Part shown: piece after piece, positions 8,399 to 17,576 of the stretch | Layout of the letters: each line of letters starts with the position of its first letter | Numbering within the stretch: position 1 is the stretch's first letter | Origin: Emcibacteraceae bacterium | Lineage (GTDB): Bacteria; Pseudomonadota; Alphaproteobacteria; Sphingomonadales; Emcibacteraceae | Reading direction: 5' to 3' | NCBI GenBank assembly: GCA_041396985.1 | Contig: JAWKXO010000002.1 | Location: forward strand, 383,501-447,500 | DNA length: 64,000 nt | Notes under the pieces: model-generated | What the model was told of the DNA's origin: nothing | What the model saw: the letters and a program-made list of their open reading frames with translations, nothing else | The model's database searches: none | Made by a program: the position numbers and the translations under genes

Positions 8399-9142
8399 AT
8401 GTGGCAGGCTCAAATTCTGACCCTCTTTCCCGAAATGTTTCCCGGACCTCTTGGTTTTTCTCTGGCGGGTAAAGCGCTGGAAAATAATTTATGGGCACTG
8501 GACGTGATGCAAATTCGCGACCATGCCCTGGACAAGCACCGAAATGTGGATGATACCCCCTCGGGGGGTGGTCCCGGAATGGTGATGAGAGCGGATGTTA
8601 TGGGCCGAGCCATTGATACGGCACAGAACAAAAGGCCGAAAGGCGTAACAGACGATGACTGGCCGCTCATATATTTGTCCCCACGTGGCAAACGACTTGA
8701 TCAGAAAATGGTTCATGAATTTGCCAGTAAGAAAGGAATAACGCTTATCTGTGGCCGGTTTGAAGGACTTGATGAGCGGGTGCTGGAAAAACGTAAAATC
8801 AGGGAAATATCCTTGGGAGATTTTGTGTTATCCGGCGGAGAAATAGCGGCGCTGATGCTGATTGATGCGGTGGTGCGGCTTATTCCCGGTGTGATCGGTG
8901 AGCCGGATACACTACTTGAGGAAAGTTTTAGTAGTGGATTGCTTGAATATCCGCAATATACCAGACCACAAAGCTGGGAAGGACTGGAAATACCCGATGT
9001 TCTGATGTCAGGACATCATGAGAATATAAGGAAATGGCGTCAGGAAGCTTCGGAGAAACTGACAAAGGAAAGGCGCCCCGACCTGTGGAAGGAATATAGT
9101 CATCAAAAAAATGCACTTAAGCATAAGAAAAGTGATGATTGA
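8399..9142 (+). CDS. trmD: tRNA (guanine37-N1)-methyltransferase TrmD
   Basis: TrmD methylates G37 of tRNAs with a CNN, UNN or GNN anticodon pattern that needs m1G37, preventing +1 frameshifting. It is a SPOUT-class trefoil-knot enzyme using SAM. The start at ATG 8399 (MWQAQILTLFPEMF) follows an AAAAGGGA site and gives 247 residues, normal for the family. Upstream in-frame starts lie inside rimM and lack family homology. Motifs seen are DDTPSGGGPGMVMR, the knot region ICGRFEGLDERV, and EISLGDFVLSGGEIAALMLI followed by RLIPGV. It begins 4 bp after the rimM stop. Confidence 0.96.
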   Translation: MWQAQILTLFPEMFPGPLGFSLAGKALENNLWALDVMQIRDHALDKHRNVDDTPSGGGPGMVMRADVMGRAIDTAQNKRPKGVTDDDWPLIYLSPRGKRLDQKMVHEFASKKGITLICGRFEGLDERVLEKRKIREISLGDFVLSGGEIAALMLIDAVVRLIPGVIGEPDTLLEESFSSGLLEYPQYTRPQSWEGLEIPDVLMSGHHENIRKWRQEASEKLTKERRPDLWKEYSHQKNALKHKKSDD

Positions 9143-9197
9143 TGTTGAATTATGGTTCAAACTTGTTTAAAAGAGCCGCCGTATAAGGATAAAAGTT

Positions 9198-9578
9198 ATG
9201 AATATCATTGAAAAATTAGAAAAAGAGCAAATGGCTCAGCTGACAGAAGGCAAAACAATTCCTGAGTTTGCCCCTGGTGATACTATTAAGGTCAACGTAA
9301 AAGTTGTAGAAGGCACAAACGAACGTATTCAGGCGTATGAAGGCCTTTGTATTGCACGCTCTAACCGTGCGCTGAATAGTTCATTTACAGTGCGTAAGAT
9401 TTCTTACGGTGAAGGTGTAGAACGTGTATTCCCACTTTATTCACCGAATGTGGCAAGTATTGAAGTGATTCGCCGCGGACGAGTCCGTCGCGCTAAACTA
9501 TACTATCTTCGTGGCCTTCGTGGTAAAAAAGCCCGTATTGCTGAAAAAACGGATTGGCATAAGAAGTCTGCGAATTAA
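9198..9578 (+). CDS. rplS: 50S ribosomal protein L19
   Basis: The 126-residue product matches L19. It has an N-terminal [15 protein letters not shown] helix, the central [20 protein letters not shown] strand, [18 protein letters not shown], and [20 protein letters not shown] near the C-terminus. L19 sits at the 30S-50S interface and contacts bridge B8. It closes the ffh-rpsP-rimM-trmD-rplS cluster. A strong terminator follows at 9628-9661. An AAGGATAAAAG ribosome binding region lies just upstream. Confidence 0.97.
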   Translation: MNIIEKLEKEQMAQLTEGKTIPEFAPGDTIKVNVKVVEGTNERIQAYEGLCIARSNRALNSSFTVRKISYGEGVERVFPLYSPNVASIEVIRRGRVRRAKLYYLRGLRGKKARIAEKTDWHKKSAN

Positions 9579-9627
9579 GACCTGACCGTCTTTATAATTT
9601 CGAGGCTTCATTTTAAGAGCCTCTGGC

Positions 9628-9661
9628 AAAATGAGGCTCGGGAAACGGAGCCTCATTTTTT
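9628..9661 (+). terminator. Intrinsic terminator between rplS and leuC
   Basis: AATGAGGCTC (9630-9639) pairs perfectly with GAGCCTCATT (9648-9657) around an 8-nt GGGAAACG loop, followed by a T run to 9661. This is a textbook rho-independent terminator. An upstream smaller hairpin (GAGGCT 9602-9607 with AGCCTC 9618-9623) shares sequence with it, giving alternative pairings that are described under findings. leuC starts 32 bp further on. Confidence 0.85.
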
Positions 9662-9692
9662 GTGTTTGGAATTAGGAAAAACAGGAAGAGCA

Positions 9693-11099
9693 ATGACAAA
9701 TCCGCGTACATTATATGATAAAATTTGGGATGCTCACGTTGTTGAGGAACAGCAAAGTGGCAATAGCCTACTTTATATCGACCGCCATATTATTCATGAA
9801 GTAACAAGTCCGCAGGCCTTTGAAGGGCTTAGACTGGCAGGTCGTGGTCTGCGCCGGGTTGAAACAATCCTGGCCGTTCCTGATCATAATGTACCAACAA
9901 CGGCTGACCGTGAAACACGTATCGACAGTATAGAAAGCAAAAATCAACTTGATGCGCTGGAGCGAAATGCAAAAGAATTTGGCGTTGATTATATCCCGAT
10001 GATGGACGCCCGTCAGGGTATTGTTCATATTGTCGGCCCTGAACAGGGTTTTACATTGCCCGGGACCACAATCGTTTGCGGTGACAGTCACACATCAACC
10101 CATGGGGCATTTGGGGCTTTGGCCTTTGGGATTGGCACCTCCGAAGTTGAGCATGTGATGGCGACACAAACCCTGATACTGAAAAGATCAAAAAACCTTC
10201 GCATTGATGTTAGCGGCAAACTGGGTCTTGGTGTTACCGCGAAGGATGTCGCACTGGCAATCATTGGAAAAATCGGCACTGCGGGCGGGACCGGTTCAGT
10301 TATTGAATTTACCGGCTCCGTATTCCGTGACTTATCTATGGAAGGGCGGATGACCGTCTGCAACATGTCGATTGAGGGTGGTGCGCGTGCTGGTCTGATC
10401 GCCCCAGACCAGAAAACATATGACTATATCAAAGGAAGGCCCAAAGCACCCAAAGGGGCTGAATTTGAAATGGCCATGACGTACTGGAACAGTCTGAAAT
10501 CGGATGAGGGAGCAAAATATGACAAGGAAGTCTTTATTGATGCCGCCGATATCGTGCCACAGGTAACCTGGGGAACCAGCCCTGAAGACGTTCTGCCCAT
10601 TACCGGTATTATTCCAAATCCGGCAGATGCGCATGATCCTGATAAAAAGGCATCCATTGAACGGGCCCTTGCCTATATGGGGCTGGAGCCGGGAACCAGA
10701 CTAACCGATATAAAAGTGGATAAGGTCTTCATAGGGTCATGCACCAATGGCCGAATTGAAGATATGCGTGCCGTTGCTGAAGTGGTTCGCGGTCGCAAAA
10801 TAAACCCGTCTGTTGAAGGACTAATCGTACCGGGAAGTGGGCTTGTCAAGCTTCAGGCGGAACAGGAAGGGCTGGATAAGGTATTTATCGATGCCGGCTT
10901 TGACTGGCGGGAGCCGGGATGTTCAATGTGTCTGGCGATGAATGCGGATAAACTGCTGCCGGGTCAGCGCTGTGCGTCAACGTCAAATCGTAATTTTGAA
11001 GGGCGTCAGGGCCCGAAGAGCCGCACCCATCTGGTTAGCCCGGCAATGGCTGCTGCCGCTGCGATTACCGGCCATTTAACTGATATCAGGGAGCTATAA
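9693..11099 (+). CDS. leuC: 3-isopropylmalate dehydratase large subunit
   Basis: LeuC with LeuD isomerises 2-isopropylmalate to 3-isopropylmalate in leucine synthesis. ATG 9693 ([18 protein letters not shown]) follows an AGGAAGAG site and gives 468 residues, standard length; an in-frame ATG further upstream falls in the terminator stretch. The aconitase-family [4Fe-4S] ligands are visible: Cys in FIGSCTNGR (~residue 349) and the pair in [10 protein letters not shown] (~410). The substrate-binding [15 protein letters not shown] motif is near 128. It heads leuC-leuD-leuB-asd and is preceded by a possible attenuator. Confidence 0.96.
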   Translation: MTNPRTLYDKIWDAHVVEEQQSGNSLLYIDRHIIHEVTSPQAFEGLRLAGRGLRRVETILAVPDHNVPTTADRETRIDSIESKNQLDALERNAKEFGVDYIPMMDARQGIVHIVGPEQGFTLPGTTIVCGDSHTSTHGAFGALAFGIGTSEVEHVMATQTLILKRSKNLRIDVSGKLGLGVTAKDVALAIIGKIGTAGGTGSVIEFTGSVFRDLSMEGRMTVCNMSIEGGARAGLIAPDQKTYDYIKGRPKAPKGAEFEMAMTYWNSLKSDEGAKYDKEVFIDAADIVPQVTWGTSPEDVLPITGIIPNPADAHDPDKKASIERALAYMGLEPGTRLTDIKVDKVFIGSCTNGRIEDMRAVAEVVRGRKINPSVEGLIVPGSGLVKLQAEQEGLDKVFIDAGFDWREPGCSMCLAMNADKLLPGQRCASTSNRNFEGRQGPKSRTHLVSPAMAAAAAITGHLTDIREL

Positions 11100-11102
11100 G
11101 AC

Positions 11103-11720
11103 ATGGATAAATTTACAAAAATCCGCGCGGTTGCTGCCCCGCTTCCCATAACCAATGTAGATACAGACATGATCATTCCGCAAAAACACCTGCGGACCAT
11201 TGAGCGGACAGGACTTGGAAAATATGCCTTTTCAAATATCCGTTATAATGATGATGGGTCTGAACGAGCTGATTTCGTTCTGAATAAGCCAGCTTACCGA
11301 AATGCTGAAATCCTTATTGCCGGGGAAAATTTCGGCTGTGGTTCCAGCCGTGAACACGCGCCCTGGGCTTTAAAGGATTTTGGCATTAAAGCCATTATTG
11401 CTCCAAGCTTTGCCGATATATTTCATGGCAACTGTTTTAAAAATGGCCTGCTGCCAATTGCGCTTCCTGAAGAAATCGTTGACGAGATGATGAAGGATGC
11501 CGAGCATGGCGCCAATGCCGTCTTTACCATTGATCTTGAAAATCTGGAAATTACCCGTCCTGACGGGCAGGTGGTAAAATTTGAAGTGGACAGCTTCCGT
11601 CAGCACTGCCTGATCAACGGACTTGATGATATCGGCCTGACCATGGTCAAAGGCGATAAAATAGCGGCCTTTGAAGCAAAACAAAAAGCCCAGCAACCAT
11701 GGCTTTATAGTCAAAGATAA
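11103..11720 (+). CDS. leuD: 3-isopropylmalate dehydratase small subunit
   Basis: This 205-residue protein is the swivel-domain subunit that completes the LeuCD active site. The family motif [19 protein letters not shown] is near residue 77, followed by [22 protein letters not shown]. The N-terminus ([18 protein letters not shown]) is also typical. It starts 3 bp after the leuC stop, so the two subunits are translated together. No unusual features were noted. Confidence 0.96.
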   Translation: MDKFTKIRAVAAPLPITNVDTDMIIPQKHLRTIERTGLGKYAFSNIRYNDDGSERADFVLNKPAYRNAEILIAGENFGCGSSREHAPWALKDFGIKAIIAPSFADIFHGNCFKNGLLPIALPEEIVDEMMKDAEHGANAVFTIDLENLEITRPDGQVVKFEVDSFRQHCLINGLDDIGLTMVKGDKIAAFEAKQKAQQPWLYSQR

Positions 11721-11730
11721 GAGAAGTAAA

Positions 11731-12828
11731 ATGAGCAAAACACACAGTATGTTAATATTGCCAGGGGATGGCATTGGTCCGGAAGCCATGACAGAGGTTA
11801 AAAAGATTGTCACCTGGCTTGAAGAAAATAAAAACATAAAATTTGACCTTTCCGAAGATCATGTTGGCGGCCGCGCATATGACGAATATGGCACATCACT
11901 GGCGGATCATACCCTTGAAAAAGCAAAACAGGTTGACGCCGTTATGTTCGGTGCCGTCGGTGGCCCCAAATGGGACGGTGTTGCCTATGACAAACGCCCG
12001 GAAGCGGGTCTTTTAAAATTGCGGAAAGAACTTAATCTTTTTGCCAATCTGCGCCCGGCAATGTGTTTTGAACCGCTGGTTGATGCCTCCAGCCTGAAAC
12101 CGGAACTGGTCAGCGGCCTTGATATTATGATCGTCCGTGAACTGACCGGCGGTGTTTATTTCGGTGAGCCGCGTGGCATTACCGAACTTTCCAATGGTCA
12201 GCGCCGTGGTGTAAACACGCAAGTATATGAAACATATGAAATTCACCGGGTAGCCCATGTGGCATTTGATCTTGCCCGGAAAAGAAAAAGCCATGTGACA
12301 TCCGTTGAAAAAGCCAATGTGATGGAAAGTGGCCTGCTGTGGCGCGAAGAAGTAAATGTCATTGCCAAGGATTATCCGGATGTGAAACTTGAACATATGT
12401 ATGCCGACAACTGCGCCATGCAGCTTGTCCGCACACCAAAGCAGTTTGATGTTATCCTGACCGACAATCTTTTTGGTGATATGCTCAGTGATATTGCCGC
12501 TATGCTGACCGGTTCCCTCGGAATGCTTCCTTCCGCCAGTTTGGGCGAGGCGGGCAAAGGTGCCCTTTATGAACCCGTGCATGGCAGCGCACCGGATATT
12601 GCCGGTAAGGGGATTGCAAACCCGATCGCCACCATTCTCAGCTTTGCCATGGCGCTTCGTTATACATTTGATGAGCCGGCAGCAGCAGATTTAATTGAAA
12701 ATGCGGTGAACGCGGTTCTGGCGAATAACATTCGAACGGCCGATATTAACCAGCCTGGAATGACGCTTGTCTCAACAGGTGAAATGGGCAGCCATATTGT
12801 CGCTGCCATGGAAAAATTAAGCAACTAA
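11731..12828 (+). CDS. leuB: 3-isopropylmalate dehydrogenase
   Basis: LeuB oxidatively decarboxylates 3-isopropylmalate to 2-ketoisocaproate with NAD+. ATG 11731 ([20 protein letters not shown]) follows a GAGAAG site and gives 365 residues. An upstream in-frame start would lie within leuD. Seen are the N-terminal PGDGIGPE nucleotide motif, substrate-binding [34 protein letters not shown], and the metal-binding [35 protein letters not shown] completes the NAD site. The order leuC-leuD-leuB here is contiguous, and asd follows after 35 bp. Confidence 0.96.
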   Translation: MSKTHSMLILPGDGIGPEAMTEVKKIVTWLEENKNIKFDLSEDHVGGRAYDEYGTSLADHTLEKAKQVDAVMFGAVGGPKWDGVAYDKRPEAGLLKLRKELNLFANLRPAMCFEPLVDASSLKPELVSGLDIMIVRELTGGVYFGEPRGITELSNGQRRGVNTQVYETYEIHRVAHVAFDLARKRKSHVTSVEKANVMESGLLWREEVNVIAKDYPDVKLEHMYADNCAMQLVRTPKQFDVILTDNLFGDMLSDIAAMLTGSLGMLPSASLGEAGKGALYEPVHGSAPDIAGKGIANPIATILSFAMALRYTFDEPAAADLIENAVNAVLANNIRTADINQPGMTLVSTGEMGSHIVAAMEKLSN

Positions 12829-12863
12829 ACCCTAAAATAAATTAATAAATACTGGAGAAACTA

Positions 12864-13883
12864 ATGTCCTATAAAGTCGCCGTCGTAGGAGCGACCGGCA
12901 ACGTTGGCCGCGAAATGCTGAATATACTGCATGAACGCCAATTCCCCGTTTCAGAAGTTGTGGCTCTTGCGTCACGTAAATCGATCGGTCAGGAAGTGAC
13001 CTTCGGGGACAAGACGATTAAGTGCAAATGTCTTGATGATTATGATTTTAAGGGCACGGACATTGCCCTTATGTCAGCGGGCGGCGCTATTTCCAAAAAA
13101 TGGGGAGAAAAAATCGGTAAAACAGGCTGTATTGTGATCGATAACAGCTCATATTTCAGGATGGATCCTGATGTGCCGCTGATCGTACCAGAGGTAAATG
13201 CCCATGCGATTAAGGGATATACAAAGAAAAATATTATTGCCAATCCAAACTGCTCTACCGCACAGATGGTGGTGGCCTTAAAACCGCTTCATGATGCGGC
13301 AAAAATCAAACGCTGTGTGGTTTCAACCTATCAGTCCGTCTCCGGCAGCGGCAAGGCGGCGATGGAAGAGCTCTGGACCCAGACCCGGGCTATTTTTGTC
13401 AATGATCCTGTGGAAATGAACGTTTATCCGAAACAGATTGCTTTTAACGTCATTCCGCATATTGATGTGTTTATGGAAGACGGGTCAACAAAGGAAGAAT
13501 GGAAAATGGTTGTGGAAACCGGCAAAATTCTTGACCCGGATATCAGCGTGACCGCAACCTGTGTGCGGGTTCCTGTTTTCTTAAGTCACAGTGAAAGCAT
13601 CAACCTTGAATTTGAACGTGAAATGACCGTGAAACGCGCCCGTGAAATCCTGCGTGAAGCACCGGGTATCATGGTCGTTGATAAACGTGAAGACGGTGGC
13701 TATATCACACCGATTGATGCAGCGGGTGAATTTGCGACCTATGTCAGCCGTATCCGCAAGGATGACACCGTGAAACACGGCCTTAATCTCTGGTGTGTGT
13801 CTGATAACCTGCTGAAAGGCGCGGCACTAAACGCCGTTCAGATTGCAGAAGTTTTGTGCCGCGATTATCTGAAAAAAGGCTGA
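12864..13883 (+). CDS. asd: Aspartate-semialdehyde dehydrogenase
   Basis: Asd reduces aspartyl phosphate to aspartate semialdehyde with NADPH, feeding lysine/diaminopimelate, threonine and methionine synthesis. The 339-residue protein has the N-terminal VGATGNVGREMLNIL NADP motif and the active-site Cys in IANPNCSTAQMV (~residue 130). SGSGKAAMEEL follows, and the catalytic His is in RVPVFLSHSESINLEF (~233). GGAISKKWGEK is another family landmark. The ATG follows a GGAGAAAC site. It lies downstream of leuB as in many alphaproteobacteria, and is closed by a shared terminator at 13905-13932. Confidence 0.96.
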   Translation: MSYKVAVVGATGNVGREMLNILHERQFPVSEVVALASRKSIGQEVTFGDKTIKCKCLDDYDFKGTDIALMSAGGAISKKWGEKIGKTGCIVIDNSSYFRMDPDVPLIVPEVNAHAIKGYTKKNIIANPNCSTAQMVVALKPLHDAAKIKRCVVSTYQSVSGSGKAAMEELWTQTRAIFVNDPVEMNVYPKQIAFNVIPHIDVFMEDGSTKEEWKMVVETGKILDPDISVTATCVRVPVFLSHSESINLEFEREMTVKRAREILREAPGIMVVDKREDGGYITPIDAAGEFATYVSRIRKDDTVKHGLNLWCVSDNLLKGAALNAVQIAEVLCRDYLKKG

Positions 13884-13904
13884 ATTTAAATATAGACCAA
13901 CAAA

Positions 13905-13932
13905 AAAAGGCCAGCTCACGAGCTGGCCTTTT
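13905..13932. terminator. Bidirectional terminator between asd and sdhB
   Basis: AAAAGGCCAGCT (13905-13916) is perfectly complementary to AGCTGGCCTTTT (13921-13932) with a CACG loop. The stem is flanked by A-rich sequence on the left and T-rich sequence on the right. It can terminate both rightward asd and leftward sdh transcripts. Confidence 0.88.
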
Positions 13933-13949
13933 CTTTTGGAAATTTTGAA

Positions 13950-14732
13950 TTACCCCTGTCTTTCCACCATCATTTTCTTAATTTCTGCAATCGCCTTGGC
14001 CGGGTTAAGGCCTTTGGGGCATGTGTTGGTGCAGTTCATAATGGTATGACAGCGATAAAGCCGGAACGGGTCTTCAAGATTATCAAGGCGCTCACCGGTA
14101 TTCTCATCACGGCTGTCGATAAGCCAGCGATAGGCTTGCAGCAGCACGGCCGGGCCCAGATAACGGTCACTGTTCCACCAGTAACTTGGACAGCTGGTTG
14201 AACAGCAGGCACAAAGCACACATTCATAAAGCCCGTCCAGTTTTTCCCGGTCTTTCGGGCTTTGCAGCCGTTCAGTGCCGCTTGGTGTTGGTGTCTGGGT
14301 CTGCATCCATGGCTTGATTGATGCATATTGCGCATAGAAATTGGTCAGATCCGGCACCAGATCCTTTACCACATTCATATGCGGCAGCGGGAAGATATTC
14401 ACATCCCCTTTGTATGCCGCGATATCAATAGTACAGGCAAGGGTGTTTTTACCGCCGATATTCATGGCGCAGGAGCCACAGACCCCCTCGCGGCATGACC
14501 GTCTGAATGTCAGGGTCGGGTCAATTTCATTTTTAATTTTAATCAGCGCATCAAGCACCATCGGCCCGCACTTATCCAGATCGATTTCATAGGTGTCGAT
14601 GCGCGGGTTTTCCCCATCATCCTCGTTCCAGCGATAAATATTGAACCGCTTGATGCGTGTGGCACCTTCCTCGGCGGGCCATGTTTTGCCTTTTTTATAA
14701 GTAGAGTTTTTTGGAAGTTTAAATTCAGCCAT
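13950..14732 (-). CDS. sdhB: Succinate dehydrogenase iron-sulfur subunit
   Basis: SdhB carries electrons from SdhA flavin to ubiquinone through three Fe-S clusters. In this 260-residue protein the [2Fe-2S] ligands are in [21 protein letters not shown] (CREGVC to the final C, ~residues 85-105). The [4Fe-4S] set is in [16 protein letters not shown] (~172) and the [3Fe-4S] set in [17 protein letters not shown] (~232). It is the last gene of leftward sdhC-sdhD-sdhA-sdhB, the common alphaproteobacterial order, and starts 17 bp after sdhA. Confidence 0.97.
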   Translation of the reverse strand: MAEFKLPKNSTYKKGKTWPAEEGATRIKRFNIYRWNEDDGENPRIDTYEIDLDKCGPMVLDALIKIKNEIDPTLTFRRSCREGVCGSCAMNIGGKNTLACTIDIAAYKGDVNIFPLPHMNVVKDLVPDLTNFYAQYASIKPWMQTQTPTPSGTERLQSPKDREKLDGLYECVLCACCSTSCPSYWWNSDRYLGPAVLLQAYRWLIDSRDENTGERLDNLEDPFRLYRCHTIMNCTNTCPKGLNPAKAIAEIKKMMVERQG

Positions 14733-14749
14733 TTTGTCTTATCCTCCAC

Positions 14750-16537
14750 TTAGTAAACACGTGGTTTGGGTTTAATATAGTCAATTTCATCGGTCAGCGT
14801 ATAATCATGAACCGGACGGTAGCTGATATCAACCTTGCCGTTTTCAAGCTTTGCAACCGTGTGCTTCATCCATTTATCATCATTACGGTCCGGATAATCC
14901 TCATGCATATGGGCACCGCGGCTTTCCTTGCGGTTGGCGGCGCAGTGCATGGTTATCTGGGCCTGTGCCATCAGATTTTCAAGCTCAAGCGATTCAATCA
15001 GATCACTGTTCCAGACCAGCGAACGGTCAAAGGTTTTAATATCAGGAAGCAGTTTTGCCACGTCGTCAATTTTATGCTTTCCTTCTTCCAGAACCTCTTC
15101 CGTTCTGAATACGGCACAGTTTCCTTGCATGGTCCGCTGCATTTTATCGCGGATTTGCGCTGTTGAAATAGCCCCGTCCGCATGCCTCAGACGATCAAGA
15201 CGGGAAAGCGCCATATCGGCATGGTCCGCTGCGAGGGTTGGATGGGCTTTGCCCGGTGTAACCACGTCGGCAACCCGTTTTGCGGCCGCACGTCCAAACA
15301 CAACTAGGTCAATTAGCGAATTTGATCCAAGCCTGTTGGCACCGTGAACCGAAACGCAGGCCGCTTCGCCAATGGCCATTAGGCCGGGGACAATCCGGTC
15401 AGGATCGCTCTTGGACGGGTTTAACACCTCACCATGATAATTGGTTGGAATGCCGCCCATATTATAATGAACAGTCGGCAGAACCGGAATTGGCTGTTTT
15501 GTCACATCAACACCGGCAAAAATTTTCGCAGATTCCGAAATACCGGGAAGACGCTCATGCAGAATTGCTGCGTCCAGATGATCAAGATGCAGATAAATAT
15601 GATCCTTATGTTCACCTACACCGCGCCCTTCACGAATTTCGTATGACATAGAGCGCGATACCACATCAAGTGATGCCAGATCCTTTGAGGACGGGGCATA
15701 GCGTTCCATGAATCGTTCCCCTTCCGAATTGACCAGATATCCACCTTCACCACGGGCCCCTTCGGTAATCAGAACCCCTGCACCATAAACACCTGTCGGA
15801 TGGAATTGCACAAATTCAAGATCCTGAAGCGGTAATCCGGCACGTTGAACCATACCGCCACCATCCCCGGTGCAGGTATGCGCAGATGTTGCCGAGAAAT
15901 ACGCCCGTCCATATCCACCTGTTGCAAGGGTTGTTGAATGGGCCCGGAAACGATGAAGTTTGCCGCTGTTCATATCAAGGGCAATAACCCCGCGACATTC
16001 ACCATTTTCCATAATCAGGTCGATGGCAAAATATTCAACATAAAAGTCGGTATCATATTTAAGCGACTGCTGATAAAGCGAATGAAGCATGGCATGACCT
16101 GTTCGGTCTGCGGCGGCACAAGTGCGTTGCGCGGCCGGCCCTTCGCCAAATTCAGTTGTCATCCCACCAAAGGGGCGCTGATATATACGCCCAGCTTCCG
16201 TACGGCTGAAAGGAACCCCGAAATGCTCCAGTTCATAAACAGCTTCCGGTGCCTGACGTACCATATATTCGATGGCGTCCTGATCGCCAAGCCAGTCTGA
16301 TCCTTTTACAGTGTCATACATATGCCATTGCCATTTATCCGGCCCCATATTGCCAAGTGAAGCGGCAATGCCGCCTTGCGCAGCGACTGTATGCGACCGT
16401 GTCGGGAATACTTTTGATATACAGGCGGTTTTAAGACCGCTTTCAGCAATACCCATAGCGGCGCGAAGGCCAGCTCCGCCGGCGCCGACGACGATGGCAT
16501 CATAGGCGTGATCTTCTATTTCATATGATTTTGTCAT
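14750..16537 (-). CDS. sdhA: Succinate dehydrogenase flavoprotein subunit
   Basis: SdhA oxidises succinate to fumarate on covalently bound FAD. The 595-residue protein has the FAD-binding [17 protein letters not shown] near residue 17 and the flavinylation His in [16 protein letters not shown] (~48). The substrate-site motif [21 protein letters not shown] is near 245, and the [19 protein letters not shown] segment near 398. The C-terminal domain includes [25 protein letters not shown] site precedes the ATG. The protein is complete and typical. Confidence 0.97.
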   Translation of the reverse strand: MTKSYEIEDHAYDAIVVGAGGAGLRAAMGIAESGLKTACISKVFPTRSHTVAAQGGIAASLGNMGPDKWQWHMYDTVKGSDWLGDQDAIEYMVRQAPEAVYELEHFGVPFSRTEAGRIYQRPFGGMTTEFGEGPAAQRTCAAADRTGHAMLHSLYQQSLKYDTDFYVEYFAIDLIMENGECRGVIALDMNSGKLHRFRAHSTTLATGGYGRAYFSATSAHTCTGDGGGMVQRAGLPLQDLEFVQFHPTGVYGAGVLITEGARGEGGYLVNSEGERFMERYAPSSKDLASLDVVSRSMSYEIREGRGVGEHKDHIYLHLDHLDAAILHERLPGISESAKIFAGVDVTKQPIPVLPTVHYNMGGIPTNYHGEVLNPSKSDPDRIVPGLMAIGEAACVSVHGANRLGSNSLIDLVVFGRAAAKRVADVVTPGKAHPTLAADHADMALSRLDRLRHADGAISTAQIRDKMQRTMQGNCAVFRTEEVLEEGKHKIDDVAKLLPDIKTFDRSLVWNSDLIESLELENLMAQAQITMHCAANRKESRGAHMHEDYPDRNDDKWMKHTVAKLENGKVDISYRPVHDYTLTDEIDYIKPKPRVY

Positions 16538-16549
16538 TATGATTTAACC

Positions 16550-16924
16550 TTAAAGCGCTATTTTTAAAATGGAAAATACGGCGGCTGTACCAATGATAAT
16601 GCAGCAAAACGAAACAAGCATCTGAAGCACAATTTTTGTTGCTTCCGAATGGATATAATCTTCAATAACCACCTGAAGCCCCAGTTTTAAATGATAAATG
16701 CCAGTTGCGACAAAGAGTGTCATCAATACCGTGACGATCGGTGAAGTCATCCAGTTAATGACCACTTCATAACTGGCCTGTGTCATTTGTACGACACTTG
16801 ATACAAACCAGATCGTCAACGGGATCAGGGCGACAGCGGTTACTTTCTGCATCCACCAGTGATGGGTACCGTTTTTGGCAGAGCCAAGGCCGCGGACTTT
16901 ACCAAGCGGGGAACGTAAGCTCAT
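16550..16924 (-). CDS. sdhD: Succinate dehydrogenase membrane anchor subunit SdhD
   Basis: The 124-residue protein has three membrane helices and the alphaproteobacterial SdhD start MSLRSPLGKVRGLGSAKNGTHHWW. Near the second helix it carries HLKLGLQVVIEDYIH, which contributes to haem b and quinone binding. ATG 16924 is chosen because it follows AGGGAGA at good spacing; an upstream in-frame ATG at 16966 lies inside sdhC and adds 14 non-homologous residues. It anchors SdhAB to the inner membrane with SdhC. Confidence 0.92.
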   Translation of the reverse strand: MSLRSPLGKVRGLGSAKNGTHHWWMQKVTAVALIPLTIWFVSSVVQMTQASYEVVINWMTSPIVTVLMTLFVATGIYHLKLGLQVVIEDYIHSEATKIVLQMLVSFCCIIIGTAAVFSILKIAL

Positions 16925-16935
16925 ATTATCTCTCC

Positions 16936-17322
16936 CTATATCATTTGATAGCCGATGACCCAGCACAGGATCGTCAGCACGATGCTGGAAAACAAGACCA
17001 TTTTGCTTGAACGGTGTGTATCTTCAAGCTCAAATCCTTTGCCCATATCCCAGAATAAATGGCGAATTCCATTACACAGATGCAGCATAAGTGAGAATGT
17101 AAACCCAAATAAAATGGTCTTCCCGATTATCCCACTCATAAACATGCGAAACTGGTCATAAGCATCCGGGCCTGTTGCAATGGCAATAACCCACCATGTT
17201 ATCAGCAAAGCGCCACCACCAAGGGCAACACCGGTTGCCCGATGGAGAATGGACAGTGCCATCTCAAGGCTCCATGAATATACCTGCAGATGCGGCGAGG
17301 TTGGCCGCTTGATATCTGACAT
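16936..17322 (-). CDS. sdhC: Succinate dehydrogenase cytochrome b556 subunit SdhC
   Basis: This 128-residue, three-helix protein carries the SdhC signatures RPTSPHLQVYSWSLEMALS, SILHRATGVALGGG near residue 28, and the haem-ligand region LMLHLCNGIRHLFWDMGKG (~81). It is the first gene of the sdh operon. Its ATG follows a TGAAAGGAGTAG site. The 254 bp upstream (17323-17576) separate it from divergent ptrB and should hold both promoters; I could not choose a unique -35/-10 pair there. Confidence 0.94.
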   Translation of the reverse strand: MSDIKRPTSPHLQVYSWSLEMALSILHRATGVALGGGALLITWWVIAIATGPDAYDQFRMFMSGIIGKTILFGFTFSLMLHLCNGIRHLFWDMGKGFELEDTHRSSKMVLFSSIVLTILCWVIGYQMI

Positions 17323-17576
17323 CCTCTACTCCTTTCAGAGGTTTAGATTACGGAGAAATAATTTCTCCCCTTCCATATTGTTTTTAACATAATGAATAGA
17401 TAGAGCAAGAAATTACCTGTCTAATTTGATCAGAAAAATACAATTTAATCTTTTTCCTATTCCAGAAAATTAATTATATGCGGGAATTGAATGAATAAGT
17501 TAAAATGACTTGCAGGCTTTCAGGGAATTATATTAACTGCCTTATAAAATAATATGTTAAGAGACTAAAAAACACT

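Noticed and set aside
15280..15651. Rightward frames opposite sdhA
   Set aside because: They are shadows of the strongly conserved sdhA reading frame on the other strand.
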